Assembly (NCBI RefSeq): GCF_014202315.1
Contig: NZ_JACHGN010000023.1
Location: forward strand, 62,001-126,000
Origin: Thermocatellispora tengchongensis
GTDB lineage: Bacteria > Actinomycetota > Actinomycetes > Streptosporangiales > Streptosporangiaceae
Length of the DNA stretch: 64,000 bases
Direction of reading: 5' to 3'
Both the position numbers and the translations under genes were made by a program. This document shows, piece by piece, positions 1 to 8,042 of this stretch. Under the pieces are notes generated by a model. It was not told where the DNA came from and did not search any database. It was given only the letters and a program-made list of their open reading frames with translations. Positions within the stretch are counted from its first letter, which is position 1, and each line of letters starts with the position of its first letter.

Positions 1-825
1 TTGCTGAAGTCCTGCGGGTTGAGCGTGTGGGAGTTCGACCACCTGGTCGCCGACCAGTTCCCCGCGTATCATTCGAGCCGCCACCCCTCGCCGATCATCG
101 ATCTGCGCGGCGGCCTGGAGGGCTATCTCACCGAGATGCAGAAGAACTCCGGCAAGACCTACAAGAGCACCGCCTACAAGGAGCGCAAGCTCGGCCGCGA
201 GGTCGGCGAGGTGCGCCACGACTACGCCGTCACCGACCCCGAGGCGCTGCGCACGCTGCTGGGCTGGAAGAGCGGCCAGTATCGCCGGACCGGGCGCAGC
301 GACCGGTTCGCACGCCCGTGGATCACCCGACTGGTGGAAGACCTCCTCCAGGTGAACACCCCCGGCTTCGCCGGGGTGCTCGATCTGGTGTACGCCGGCG
401 ACCGGCCCATCGCCGGACATTTCGGCCTGCGCAGTGACACCGTCCTGGCGGGCTGGTTCCCGGCCTACGACATCTCCTTCGCCCGCTACTCCCCTGGGCT
501 CATCCAGCACCTCGCCATGGTGAAGGCGGCGGCCCAGCGCGGGATCCTGGTGATCGACCTGGGCAGAGGCGAGAAGGAGTACAAGGAGAAGCTGAAGAAC
601 GGCGAGCTGGAGGTGGCCGAGGGACGCCTCACCCGCCCGACGCCGTCGGCCGGGCTGCACTGGCTGATCCGCGTGCCGATCCGAGGCGCCCGCAACACCG
701 TCCTCAGCCATCCGCAATTGCTGCGCCCCGCCGACAAGATGCTCAAGATGAGCGGCACGCTGCGCGGAGTATTGCGCGGGCGAGAGAGCGCCGCGCGGGG
801 CGGCTCACGAGATATTCGGAGTTGA
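1..825 (+). CDS. GNAT-fold (FemAB/BioF2-like) acetyltransferase, C-terminal part
   Basis: The reading frame is open from the first base to a TGA at 823-825 (274 codons). The true start probably lies upstream, since proteins of this kind are usually about 350-400 residues; the TTG at position 1 is only the first in-frame codon. The visible part has the second GNAT-like fold of the CelD/BcsL or Acetyltransf_6 type: a basic stretch around residues 45-65 (KNSGKTYKST), an AGHFGLR strand near residue 138 and a terminal FDISFARYSPG-like segment followed by DLGRGEKEYK. Members transfer acyl groups during polysaccharide or cell-wall glycoconjugate synthesis. No partner is visible in the window, so the substrate is unknown. 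The family call is moderately firm. Confidence 0.6.
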   Translation: MLKSCGLSVWEFDHLVADQFPAYHSSRHPSPIIDLRGGLEGYLTEMQKNSGKTYKSTAYKERKLGREVGEVRHDYAVTDPEALRTLLGWKSGQYRRTGRSDRFARPWITRLVEDLLQVNTPGFAGVLDLVYAGDRPIAGHFGLRSDTVLAGWFPAYDISFARYSPGLIQHLAMVKAAAQRGILVIDLGRGEKEYKEKLKNGELEVAEGRLTRPTPSAGLHWLIRVPIRGARNTVLSHPQLLRPADKMLKMSGTLRGVLRGRESAARGGSRDIRS

Positions 826-1146
826 GCGGTCAACGGCCACGCGAAATGACACATCGCCGACGCCGCTGTCGCCGGCGGCACTCCCCTGAGCGCGGCGTGA
901 GCGCCTGACATGCCCCTGCACATGCCACAACGCCTTTCATGAAGCGGGGATGCTGTTGCACCCAATACGCAACTAGGCATCATCGACAAATACCCACTTT
1001 CGGCGTTTTATCGGCACCCAATTCCCAACTTGCATAATCACCAAATGCTCCGCTTAAATCAGATAAGGGATGTGAAATGGGGTGACCGGCCACGCGCGCC
1101 ACGCCGGCCGCGACGGCCCTGCCCCTGACGACGAACGGGTGCACTG
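826..1146. other. Intergenic region before the CDF exporter
   Basis: No gene is supported in these 321 bases. The middle part (about 940-1060) is clearly richer in A/T than its surroundings and probably carries the promoter of the downstream cation exporter. It includes a CATAAT hexamer at 1033-1038 but no convincing -35 partner. I found no long palindrome or rho-independent terminator. Confidence 0.5.
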
Positions 1147-2313
1147 ATGGCGCAAGCAGGTCGGCATTCCGAACACGAGCACCTGCGGGAGCACGCTTAC
1201 GGCCAGGGGCATGACCACGGCCAAGGGCACGAGCACGGGCACGACCAAGGGCACGGGCACGGACACGGGCATGAGCACGGACACGGGCACCAGCGCGGGC
1301 ACGGGCATGGACATGCCGGCGGGCGGTTCGCCGGGCGTCGGCTATGGGCTGAAGTGCGTCATCTGTTCACTCCGCACTCCCATGACGCGGCCGATTCCGT
1401 GGACGACGCGCTGGAGGCGAGCGGCCAGGGCATCCGCGCGTTGAAGATCAGTCTCGTGGGCCTGGGCGTCACCGCGCTGCTGCAGTTGGTGATCGTCGCG
1501 GTCAGCGGTTCGGTGGCGTTGCTGGCCGACACGGTGCACAACTTCGCCGACGCGCTCACGGCGGTGCCGCTGTGGTTCGCCTTCGTGCTGGGACGGCGGG
1601 CGGCGACCCGCCGCTACACCTACGGCTACGGCCGGGCCGAGGACATCGCCGGTGTGTTCATCGTGCTGACGATCGCGGCCTCGGCCGCACTCGCCGGGTA
1701 CGAGTCCATCCGCAGGTTCTTCGATCCGCAGGAGGTCACCAACGTCGGCTGGGTGTTCGCGGCCGGATTGATCGGATTCGCGGGCAACGAGCTCGTGGCC
1801 GTCTACCGGATCCGGGTGGGGCGGCGCATCGGCTCGGCGGCGCTCGTGGCCGATGGCCTGCACGCGCGTACGGACGGGCTCACCTCGCTCGCCGTGGTCT
1901 TCAGCGCGGCCGGGGTGGCCCTCGGTTTCCCGCTGGCCGACCCGATCGTCGGCCTGATCATCTGCGCCGCCATCGTGATGGTCCTCGTCCGGGCGGCCAG
2001 GGAGATCTACTGGCGGCTGATGGACGGCGTCGATCCGGCGCTGATCTCGCGGGCCGAGGAGGCGCTGTCGTCCGCCCCCGGAGTGACCGGCGTGGACACC
2101 GTGCGGATGCGCTGGGTCGGGCATCGGCTGCGCGCCGAGGTCGCCATCCGCGCCACCGGCGACCTGTCGTTCGCCGAGGCGCACGATGTCGCCGACCGGG
2201 CCAGGGACGCGCTGCTGCGCGGCGTGCCCAAGCTGGTCGACGCGCTGGTTCACGTGAGCCCCCCATCCCCGGCCAGGGCAGGCGCGGACACGCCCGCGCG
2301 GAACCGCCCCTGA
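1147..2313 (+). CDS. Cation diffusion facilitator (CDF) zinc-type exporter with His-rich N-terminus
   Basis: This 388-residue membrane protein should exchange cytosolic divalent metal for protons. Residues 7-57 are an extreme His/Gly tract (GHEHGHD-type repeats) expected to bind metal in the cytosol. About six membrane segments follow from residue 100 to 285, then a cytoplasmic ferredoxin-like CDF domain (about 295-370). The transport site is visible as H131/D135 (VHNFAD) in TM2 and H239/D243 (LHARTD) in TM5. This His-Asp pair layout is typical of Zn/Cd transporters rather than the all-Asp site of Mn transporters. The ATG at 1147 has only a weak ribosome site. The gene is alone and upstream of the chromate operon. 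ZitB/CzcD-like function is likely; metal specificity is inferred. Confidence 0.9.
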   Translation: MAQAGRHSEHEHLREHAYGQGHDHGQGHEHGHDQGHGHGHGHEHGHGHQRGHGHGHAGGRFAGRRLWAEVRHLFTPHSHDAADSVDDALEASGQGIRALKISLVGLGVTALLQLVIVAVSGSVALLADTVHNFADALTAVPLWFAFVLGRRAATRRYTYGYGRAEDIAGVFIVLTIAASAALAGYESIRRFFDPQEVTNVGWVFAAGLIGFAGNELVAVYRIRVGRRIGSAALVADGLHARTDGLTSLAVVFSAAGVALGFPLADPIVGLIICAAIVMVLVRAAREIYWRLMDGVDPALISRAEEALSSAPGVTGVDTVRMRWVGHRLRAEVAIRATGDLSFAEAHDVADRARDALLRGVPKLVDALVHVSPPSPARAGADTPARNRP

Positions 2314-2419
2314 GTATCGGTGTGCCGCCACGCTCGGTGGCGTGGCGGCAACCGTCGCCTGCCGCGGCTCGACGCCGTCACCGTCGCGCGGCGCCGCCCC
2401 CTTTCCCCGCCGTAGAGCG

Positions 2420-2438
2420 GCTCTCCTCCGAGGAGAGC
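2420..2438. repeat. Perfect 9-1-9 inverted repeat between the CDF gene and the chromate operon
   Basis: GCTCTCCTC is followed by one base and then its exact complement GAGGAGAGC. It lies 106 bases after the exporter stop and 75 bases before chrB. There is no U-tract, so it is a weak candidate for a terminator; a protein-binding site is equally possible. Confidence 0.45.
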
Positions 2439-2482
2439 GTCGCCGGTGAGCCCTTGCCTGATCCCCTACCTCCACTGGTACC

Positions 2483-2496
2483 GTAACCATGGTTAC
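2483..2496. promoter_or_regulatory. Candidate operator of the chromate operon (GTAACC-AT-GGTTAC)
   Basis: This is a perfect 14-base palindrome, GTAACCATGGTTAC, ending 17 bases before the chrB start codon. Its location between the presumed promoter and the ribosome site fits a repressor site. ChrB N-terminal proteins have themselves been proposed as chromate-responsive regulators. The binding protein is not identifiable from sequence. Confidence 0.4.
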
Positions 2497-2513
2497 TGAA
2501 ACAGAGGTACTTC

Positions 2514-3080
2514 ATGGATCAGCCTGGGAACTGGGTGCTGCTGGCCTACCGGATGCCACGCGAGCCGTCGGCGCCGCGGATCGCCGTCTGGCGCAAGCTG
2601 GAGCGCCTGGGGGTGGCCCGGCTGGGCGATGGCCTGGTCGGGCTGCCCGCCGACGCGCGTACCCGCGAGCAGGTCGACTGGATCGCCGAGGAGATCACCG
2701 CCGGGGGCGGCAGCGCCACCGTATGGCTGGCCACGCCCGGCAGCCTGGCCCAGGAGCGCGCCATCGCCGAGCAGATGCAGGCCGCGCGCCGCGCGGAGTA
2801 CGAGATGATCATCGTTCAGGCCAGGGCCGCCGAAGGCGCCAGAGCGGGCGAACGCTCGCGCGTGGCCAATCGGCTGCGGGCCGAGCTGCGCCGCGTCGAG
2901 CGCCGCGACTTCTTCCCGCCCGCCGAGCGCGACGCCGCCCACCAGGCGGTGCGCGCCCTGTCGGCGCCCCCGGAGGCGGCCGGCGACGGCGCGCGGGCGG
3001 GCGAGGCCGGTGACGGCGCCACGGCCGCCCTGATACAGGACGCCGAGGGAGCCGGTGCGCCGGAAGGGCGGGCGCGATGA
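2514..3080 (+). CDS. chrB: Chromate resistance protein, ChrB N-terminal domain as a separate protein
   Basis: This 188-residue protein matches the N-terminal half of ChrB. It opens with NWVLLAYRMPREPSAPRIAV and contains the hallmark WRKLERLGV and long basic helices (RVANRLRAELRRVERRDFF) near residues 115-140. In classical ChrB this domain is fused to the C-terminal domain; here it ends with its own stop, in an ATGA overlap with the next gene that encodes the other half. ChrB is linked to chromate sensing and chrA regulation in other bacteria. The ATG at 2514 follows an AGAGG site. The last 40 residues are low-complexity Ala/Gly/Glu. The gene is first in a three-gene operon with the ChrB C-terminal domain and ChrA. 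Confidence 0.85.
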   Translation: MDQPGNWVLLAYRMPREPSAPRIAVWRKLERLGVARLGDGLVGLPADARTREQVDWIAEEITAGGGSATVWLATPGSLAQERAIAEQMQAARRAEYEMIIVQARAAEGARAGERSRVANRLRAELRRVERRDFFPPAERDAAHQAVRALSAPPEAAGDGARAGEAGDGATAALIQDAEGAGAPEGRAR

Positions 3081-3508
3081 GGTGGGCGACCCGGGCGGGG
3101 GTGCACATCGACCGGGCGGCGTGCGCCTGGCTGATCCGCCGCCACCTCGACCCCGAGGCCACGTTCGTGTTCGTCGACGACCCGGCCCAGGTGCCCGCCG
3201 ACGCCACGCCCTTCGACATGCGCGGCGTGGAGCTGTCCCACCACGGCGCCGACTGCAGCTTCGAGACGATCCTGCGCACCTACGACCTGACCGACCCCGT
3301 GCTGTGGAAGATCGCCGAGATCGTGCACGAGGCCGACATCGAGGACGAGCGCTACGAGGCGCCCGAGGCGCCGGGCCTGGACGTCGTCCTGCGCGGGCTG
3401 TCGATGACCTGCGACGACGACCGTGTCCTGGAGGTGAGCGGCCCGTTGTTCGACGGGCTGTACGAGTACTACCGCCGGGCGTTCCTGCTCGGCCGCCCGC
3501 CCGCGTGA
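3077..3508 (+). CDS. Chromate resistance protein, ChrB C-terminal domain as a separate protein
   Basis: This 143-residue protein starts in an ATGA overlap (3077-3080) with the preceding gene. It opens with RAGVHIDRAACAWLIRRHLD and has FDMRGVELSHHGADCSFETI near residues 50-70 and IVHEADIED near residue 92. These are the conserved His, Cys and Asp clusters of the ChrB C-terminal domain, probably a metal or oxyanion site. The coupling suggests equimolar production with the N-terminal protein and joint function as a two-piece ChrB. The downstream ChrA gene begins 13 bases later. Confidence 0.85.
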   Translation: MRWATRAGVHIDRAACAWLIRRHLDPEATFVFVDDPAQVPADATPFDMRGVELSHHGADCSFETILRTYDLTDPVLWKIAEIVHEADIEDERYEAPEAPGLDVVLRGLSMTCDDDRVLEVSGPLFDGLYEYYRRAFLLGRPPA

Positions 3509-3521
3509 CCCGGAGGCGACG

Positions 3522-4907
3522 ATGACCGATTCACGGCAGGAACCCTCCTCCGCGGGGGCCGTGCCCGCCGGCGATGTGATCCCGTTCGGACAGGCCGTAC
3601 GCGCCTGGTTCCTGATCTCGCTGCAGACCTTCGGCGGGCCCGCCGGGCAGATCGCGGTCATGCAGCGCACTTTGGTGGAGGAGAAACGCTGGATCGGCCA
3701 GCAGCGCTTCAACCACGCCCTGAACTACTGCATGCTGCTGCCCGGCCCGGAGGCCCAGCAGCTCGCGATCTACGTCGGCTGGCTGCTGAACGGCACCCGC
3801 GGCGGCCTGGTCGCCGGCACCCTGTTCGTACTCCCCGGCATGCTCGCGCTGCTGGTGCTGTCGGCCGTGTACGTCATCTGGCAGGACACCACGGTGGTGA
3901 CCGCGCTGTTCGCCGGGATCGCCCCGGCCGTGCTGGCCATCGTCGCCCAGGCCGTCATCCGTGTCGCCAGACGCTCCCTGACCCACCCGGCGTTCGTCGC
4001 GCTCGCCGTGGCCGCCTTCGCCGCTCTCGCGCTGTTCGCGGTGCCGTTCCCCGTCGTCATCGCCGTGGCCGCGCTCATCGGCTGGACGGTGCGCCAACTC
4101 GCCCCGCGGGCGTTCCAGAAGGGCGGCGGGCACGGCGGCGACGGCGGTCCCGCCCCGCTGATCCCCGACGACGCCCTGCACCACGCCCGGCCCAGTTGGC
4201 GTTCGGCGGGCACGATCCTGGCCGTCGGACTCGCGGCCTGGTGGCTGCCGGTCGCCGCCGTCGCCCTGGTCACCGGCACCGACAGCGTCTTCACCACCCA
4301 GGGCCTGTTCTTCTCCGGCACCGCCCTGGTCACCTTCGGCGGCGCCTACGCCGTGCTGGCCTTCGTCGCCCAGCGCGCCGTGGAGACCTACGCCTGGCTC
4401 ACCCCGGGCGAGATGGTGCGCGGCCTGGCCCTGGCCGAGACCACTCCCGGCCCGCTCATCATGGTCGTGCAGTTCGTCGCCTTCCTCGGCGCCTACCGCG
4501 ACCCCGGCGCGCTGACCCCGTGGGCCGGGGCACTGCTGGGAGCGCTGCTGACCACCTGGGTCACCTTCGTGCCCTGCTTCCTGTTCATCTTCCTCGGCGC
4601 CCCCTACGTCGAGCGGCTGCGGCACAACACCGCCATCGGCGCCGCGCTGACCGGCATCACCGCCGCGGTCGTGGGCGTCATCGCCAACCTCGCGCTCTAC
4701 TTCGCCCAGCACACCCTGTTCGCCACGACCCGCATGGAGACCTTCGGCCCGCTGCACCTCCAGGTGCCCGACCTCGCGAGCGTCAACGTACTGGCGCTGG
4801 TCATCACCACCGCCGCACTGGTCATGACGTTCGTGCTGCGCTGGCCGATGCTGCGCATCCTGGGCGTCTGCGCCCTGCTCGGCATCGCCTCCCTCCTGCT
4901 GCCCTGA
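3522..4907 (+). CDS. chrA: Chromate efflux transporter ChrA (CHR family)
   Basis: A 461-residue integral membrane protein of the long, two-domain CHR family, which expels chromate from the cytoplasm. Each half carries the family signature. The first is LISLQTFGGPAGQIAVM near residue 30 with LNYCMLLPGPEAQQLA near residue 73. The second repeat has FSGTALVTFGGAYAVL (about 262-280) and GLALAETTPGPLIMV (about 305-320). About ten to twelve membrane segments are visible, with a Gly/His-rich cytosolic linker near residues 200-215. The ATG at 3522 follows a GGAGGCG ribosome site. It is the last gene of the chrB-chrB'-chrA operon. Confidence 0.95.
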   Translation: MTDSRQEPSSAGAVPAGDVIPFGQAVRAWFLISLQTFGGPAGQIAVMQRTLVEEKRWIGQQRFNHALNYCMLLPGPEAQQLAIYVGWLLNGTRGGLVAGTLFVLPGMLALLVLSAVYVIWQDTTVVTALFAGIAPAVLAIVAQAVIRVARRSLTHPAFVALAVAAFAALALFAVPFPVVIAVAALIGWTVRQLAPRAFQKGGGHGGDGGPAPLIPDDALHHARPSWRSAGTILAVGLAAWWLPVAAVALVTGTDSVFTTQGLFFSGTALVTFGGAYAVLAFVAQRAVETYAWLTPGEMVRGLALAETTPGPLIMVVQFVAFLGAYRDPGALTPWAGALLGALLTTWVTFVPCFLFIFLGAPYVERLRHNTAIGAALTGITAAVVGVIANLALYFAQHTLFATTRMETFGPLHLQVPDLASVNVLALVITTAALVMTFVLRWPMLRILGVCALLGIASLLLP

Positions 4908-5095
4908 CCGGGCGGCCAGGGCGAGGGGGTGGGTCCACAGGCCCCCGCCGGTGAGCGGCGTGGGGGGAGGTCGCCGTCGTCATGCGCCGGTGACGGCCAC
5001 TTGACCGGCCGTGTGCCGTTCACGTGCGGGGTGGTGGCCATGCGATCGGTGCCGGTACCCCCGCTATGTCATGCATTTGCTCATGAGTACGATTG

Positions 5096-5110
5096 CGATA
5101 ACCATTTCCA
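5096..5110. promoter_or_regulatory. Candidate Zur-like box upstream of the FecCD operon
   Basis: The 15-mer CGATAACCATTTCCA agrees at 11 of 15 positions with the actinobacterial Zur consensus as I recall it (TGANAATGATTTTCA). It sits 21 bases before the permease ATG, within a longer A/T-rich patch flanked by CATGA/TCATG arms. This is a by-eye match; an iron regulator or no regulator remains possible. I see no cobalamin riboswitch in this leader. Confidence 0.3.
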
Positions 5111-5131
5111 TCATGACGATGTAAGAGACAT

Positions 5132-6286
5132 ATGCCGAAGGAAGCATCCGCCGCCGCTGAAGATCATGCTCGGCAGGCGGCACGGGACGTGCCGGCCCCG
5201 CCCGTTCCCGACCGCGCGGTCACGGGCGACCTCCCCGCGCGGTCGCCCCGGCGCCGGTCCCGCCGGAGAGCCGTCGTCACGCTGGCGGCGACCCTGGGCG
5301 GGCTGGTCGTGCTGCTGGTGGTGGCGGGCGGCGTGGCGATCTCGCTCGGCCCGGTCTCGGTCCCCCCGGGCGACGTCGTGGCGATCCTCGCCGAGCATCT
5401 CGGAGTGCCCCTGGGAGAGGTGACGACACGGGAGGCGCTGGTGGTCGAGCAGATCCGGCTGCCGCGAGTGCTGGTGGCGGTGCTGGTCGGGGCCGCTCTC
5501 GGGCTGGCGGGCTCGGTGATGCAGGCGTTGTTCGGCAATCCGCTGGCGGAACCGGGGGTGACCGGGGTGTCGGCCGGGGCGGCGGTCGGCGCGGTGCTGG
5601 CCATCACGTCCGGCGCGGCCGGCACGTTCGTGTTGCCCGCGGCGGCGTTCGCCGGCGCCCTGCTCACGGTGGGGGCGGTCTACGGCATCGCCGCTCTGAG
5701 CCGCAGCCGTGGCCTGGCCACGGTGCTGCTGGTGGGCATCGCGCTCAACGCGCTGCTCGGGGCGGTGGTCTCGGCGCTCGTGGCCAACGCGCCCGACGAG
5801 CAGTCGCTGCGCGGCATCGTGTTCTGGTTGCAGGGCGACCTGGACGCCCGTACCTGGGAGCACGTGCGCCTGGTCCTGCTACCGGTGCTCGCCGGCGTCG
5901 CGGCCACCGTGGTGTTCTCCCGGGACCTGAACGTCATGCTGCTCGGCGACGACGCCGCCCGCACCAGCGGGGTGGACGTCGCCCGTACGCGGAACGTGCT
6001 GCTGGTGCTGGCCTCGTTGCTGACCGGAGCGGCGGTGTCGGTGAGCGGGGTGATCGGTTTCGTGGGGCTGGTGGCTCCGCATGTGATCCGATTGATCGCA
6101 GGTCCCGACCATCGGCTGCTGCTTCCGGCGAGCGCGCTGCTGGGGGCGGTGTTCCTGGTGTCGGCCGACACGGCGGCGCGGATGTTGCCGGCCCCGGTGA
6201 CGCTGCAGACCGGAGTGGTCACGGCACTGGCCGGCGCGCCGGTGTTCCTGCTGCTGGTGCTGTGGTCCCGCCGGAGCACCGCGTGA
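5132..6286 (+). CDS. FecCD-family ABC importer permease (iron chelate/heme type)
   Basis: A 384-residue permease of the BtuC/FecCD family, which forms the membrane channel for siderophore, heme or cobalamin uptake. After a 45-residue Arg-rich cytosolic extension there are about ten hydrophobic segments. The family motif RLPRVLVAVLVGAALG begins near residue 110, GNPLAEPGVTGVSAGA lies near residue 135, and the coupling-helix region with GFVGLVAPHVIRLI lies near residue 310. The ATG at 5132 has a weak ribosome site. It is the first of five overlapping genes, and its stop overlaps the ATPase GTG. The neighbours (two exporter-fold half-transporters) favour an iron- or zinc-chelate substrate, but nothing decides it. 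Confidence 0.9.
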   Translation: MPKEASAAAEDHARQAARDVPAPPVPDRAVTGDLPARSPRRRSRRRAVVTLAATLGGLVVLLVVAGGVAISLGPVSVPPGDVVAILAEHLGVPLGEVTTREALVVEQIRLPRVLVAVLVGAALGLAGSVMQALFGNPLAEPGVTGVSAGAAVGAVLAITSGAAGTFVLPAAAFAGALLTVGAVYGIAALSRSRGLATVLLVGIALNALLGAVVSALVANAPDEQSLRGIVFWLQGDLDARTWEHVRLVLLPVLAGVAATVVFSRDLNVMLLGDDAARTSGVDVARTRNVLLVLASLLTGAAVSVSGVIGFVGLVAPHVIRLIAGPDHRLLLPASALLGAVFLVSADTAARMLPAPVTLQTGVVTALAGAPVFLLLVLWSRRSTA

Positions 6287-7056
6287 TCGTGGTCGACGGC
6301 CTGCGGGTGGAGGCCGGAAAGTCGGTGATCCTCGACGGGGTGGACCTGACGGTGCCGCCCGGAAGGATGCTCGCCCTGGTCGGGCCGAACGGCGCCGGGA
6401 AGACGACCCTGCTGCGCACGATCGCCGGGCTGCACCGGCCCAGCCGCGGCCGGGTGCTGCTGGAGGATCGGCCGGTGCACAGCCTGCGGCCCCAGGTGCT
6501 GGCCCGCCGGATCGCCTATCTGCCGCAGGACACCGCGCTGTCGTTCCCCTTCACCGCCTACCAGGTGACGCTCATGGGCCGGCATCCGCACATGGGCCGG
6601 TTCGCCTTGGAAGGGGCGGCCGACCACGAGGCGGCCGAGCAGGCCATGGCCGCGACCGGCACAACCCGGCTGGCCGACCGGAGCATGGCCACTCTCTCCG
6701 GCGGAGAGCGCCAGCTCGTGCTGCTGGCCAAGGCGCTCGCCCAGGACGCCCCGGTACTGCTGGCCGACGAGCCGGTCTCCGCCTTGGACCTGCGCCACCA
6801 GCTCGCCGTGCTGCAACTGCTGCGGGCCTGCGCCGACGCCGGCCGGACGGTGCTGGTGGTGCTGCACGACCTCAACCTCGCGGCGCGCTACTGCACGGAG
6901 CTGGCTCTGCTGGCCGGCGGCCGGGTGCTCGCCGCCGGTGAGCCGGCGCACGTGCTCACCCCGGCACATCTGCACGAGGCCTACGGCGTGCGCGCGGTGG
7001 TCCGCCGCGACGACGTGACCGATTCCCTCACCGTTACCGCCCTGGAGACCACGTGA
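6283..7056 (+). CDS. ABC importer ATPase of FecE/HmuV type
   Basis: The 257-residue nucleotide-binding subunit that pairs with the preceding FecCD permease. It shows Walker A GPNGAGKTT (about 35-43), a Q-loop at YLPQDTAL, signature LSGGERQLV (about 140-148), Walker B VLLADEPVSALD and the switch His in VLHDLNLAARY. The segment MGRHPHMGRF is common in heme and siderophore ATPases. I chose the GTG at 6283, which overlaps the permease stop (GTGA). An earlier GTG at 6262 is possible but would add a 21-base deeper overlap. It ends in a GTGA overlap with the binding protein. Confidence 0.93.
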   Translation: MIVVDGLRVEAGKSVILDGVDLTVPPGRMLALVGPNGAGKTTLLRTIAGLHRPSRGRVLLEDRPVHSLRPQVLARRIAYLPQDTALSFPFTAYQVTLMGRHPHMGRFALEGAADHEAAEQAMAATGTTRLADRSMATLSGGERQLVLLAKALAQDAPVLLADEPVSALDLRHQLAVLQLLRACADAGRTVLVVLHDLNLAARYCTELALLAGGRVLAAGEPAHVLTPAHLHEAYGVRAVVRRDDVTDSLTVTALETT

Positions 7057-8042
7057 ACCGCATCCTCGCCGGGCTGAGCGCCGCCGTGCTCGGCCTGTCC
7101 CTGCTGACCGGCTGCGCATCGGACGCCGGCGACGGCCCATCCGCGCAGCCGGCGGACCGGACCTCCTACCCGCGCACCGTCGAGGTGCCCGGCGACCCGC
7201 CGCGTCAGGTGACCCTGCCGAGCCGGCCGATGCGGATCGCCGCACTCTCGGCGGACGTGGCCGAGGCCGCCGTGGAACTCGTCGGCGCCGAACGGCTCAC
7301 CGCGATCCCGGCCTCGTCCGCCAACCCGTCGCTGTCCAGCCACGCCCGGGAAATGGCGGCAGTACCGACCAAGCTGCCGCCGGGCACCGGCCCCGATCCC
7401 GAACAGATCATCTCCTTGAACCCGGACCTGATCCTGATCACCACCCGGCACGGTGGCGAGCAGGACGCCCAGGCGGTGCTCGCCTAGGCCGGCATCCCGA
7501 TGATCGCCATCGGCAACAACTGGGGCACCCTGGAAGAGGTCAAGCAGAACCTGACCCTGCTCGGGCGGGCGCTCGGCGCCGAGGCCAAGGCCGGCGAGCT
7601 CACCGCCGAGCTCGACCGGCGCGCGGGCGCCGTGGCGGAGAAGGCCGGCGCGGCCACCGGCCGGCCGAGCGTGGCGATCCTGTCCAACCAGGCGGGCCGG
7701 CCGTTCATCAACGCGGCCGACGTGCTCACCTCCGACCTGGTCAAGCGCGCGGGCGGCACCCTGGTCGCCGAACGAATCGGCCTGCGCACCACCGCACCGG
7801 TCTCCGCAGAGCAGCTCATCGCGGCGAAGCCGGACGCGATCCTGCTGATCGACGTCACCGGCAAGGGCCGCGACTCCTACCGCTCGCTCCTGGACAACCC
7901 CGCCGTGGCCGAGCTGGCCGCCGTCCGGGAGGACCGCGTCAAGTTGCTGCCCGCGCGGATCTCCTACGGCGTCGGCGGCGTGCACCTCGCCGACGGGCTG
8001 GAGGAGATGGCCCACTGGCTGCACCCGGAATCGTTCCGATGA
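7053..8042 (+). pseudogene. Chelate-binding lipoprotein gene interrupted by an in-frame TAG
   Basis: The frame encodes a FecB/BtuF-type substrate-binding lipoprotein of about 329 residues. It begins at a GTG overlapping the ATPase stop and has a signal peptide with lipobox LLTGC (Cys21). It breaks at TAG 7485-7487 (residue 145) and resumes in the same frame with AGIPMIAIGNNW, running to TGA 8040-8042. The part before the stop carries the first lobe (SRPMRIAALSADVAE, NPDLILITTR); the part after it carries the helix and second lobe (AKPDAILLIDVTG). Relatives usually have Gln or Glu where the TAG stands, so a single base change (for example CAG to TAG) explains it. As written, translation would give only the first lobe. 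It may be a true nonsense allele or a sequence error. Confidence 0.85.

Noticed and set aside
4908-5131. Possible cobalamin riboswitch before the FecCD operon
   Set aside because: Only 224 bases and no B12-box-like sequence seen; FecCD family alone does not imply B12.
7485-7487. Programmed recoding of TAG (pyrrolysine-like)
   Set aside because: No pyl genes or stem-loop visible, and the position is a non-catalytic inter-lobe residue.
7488-8042. Second, independent gene after the TAG, starting at ATG 7500
   Set aside because: It would encode only half of a binding-protein fold with no signal peptide; the same frame continues the lipoprotein.
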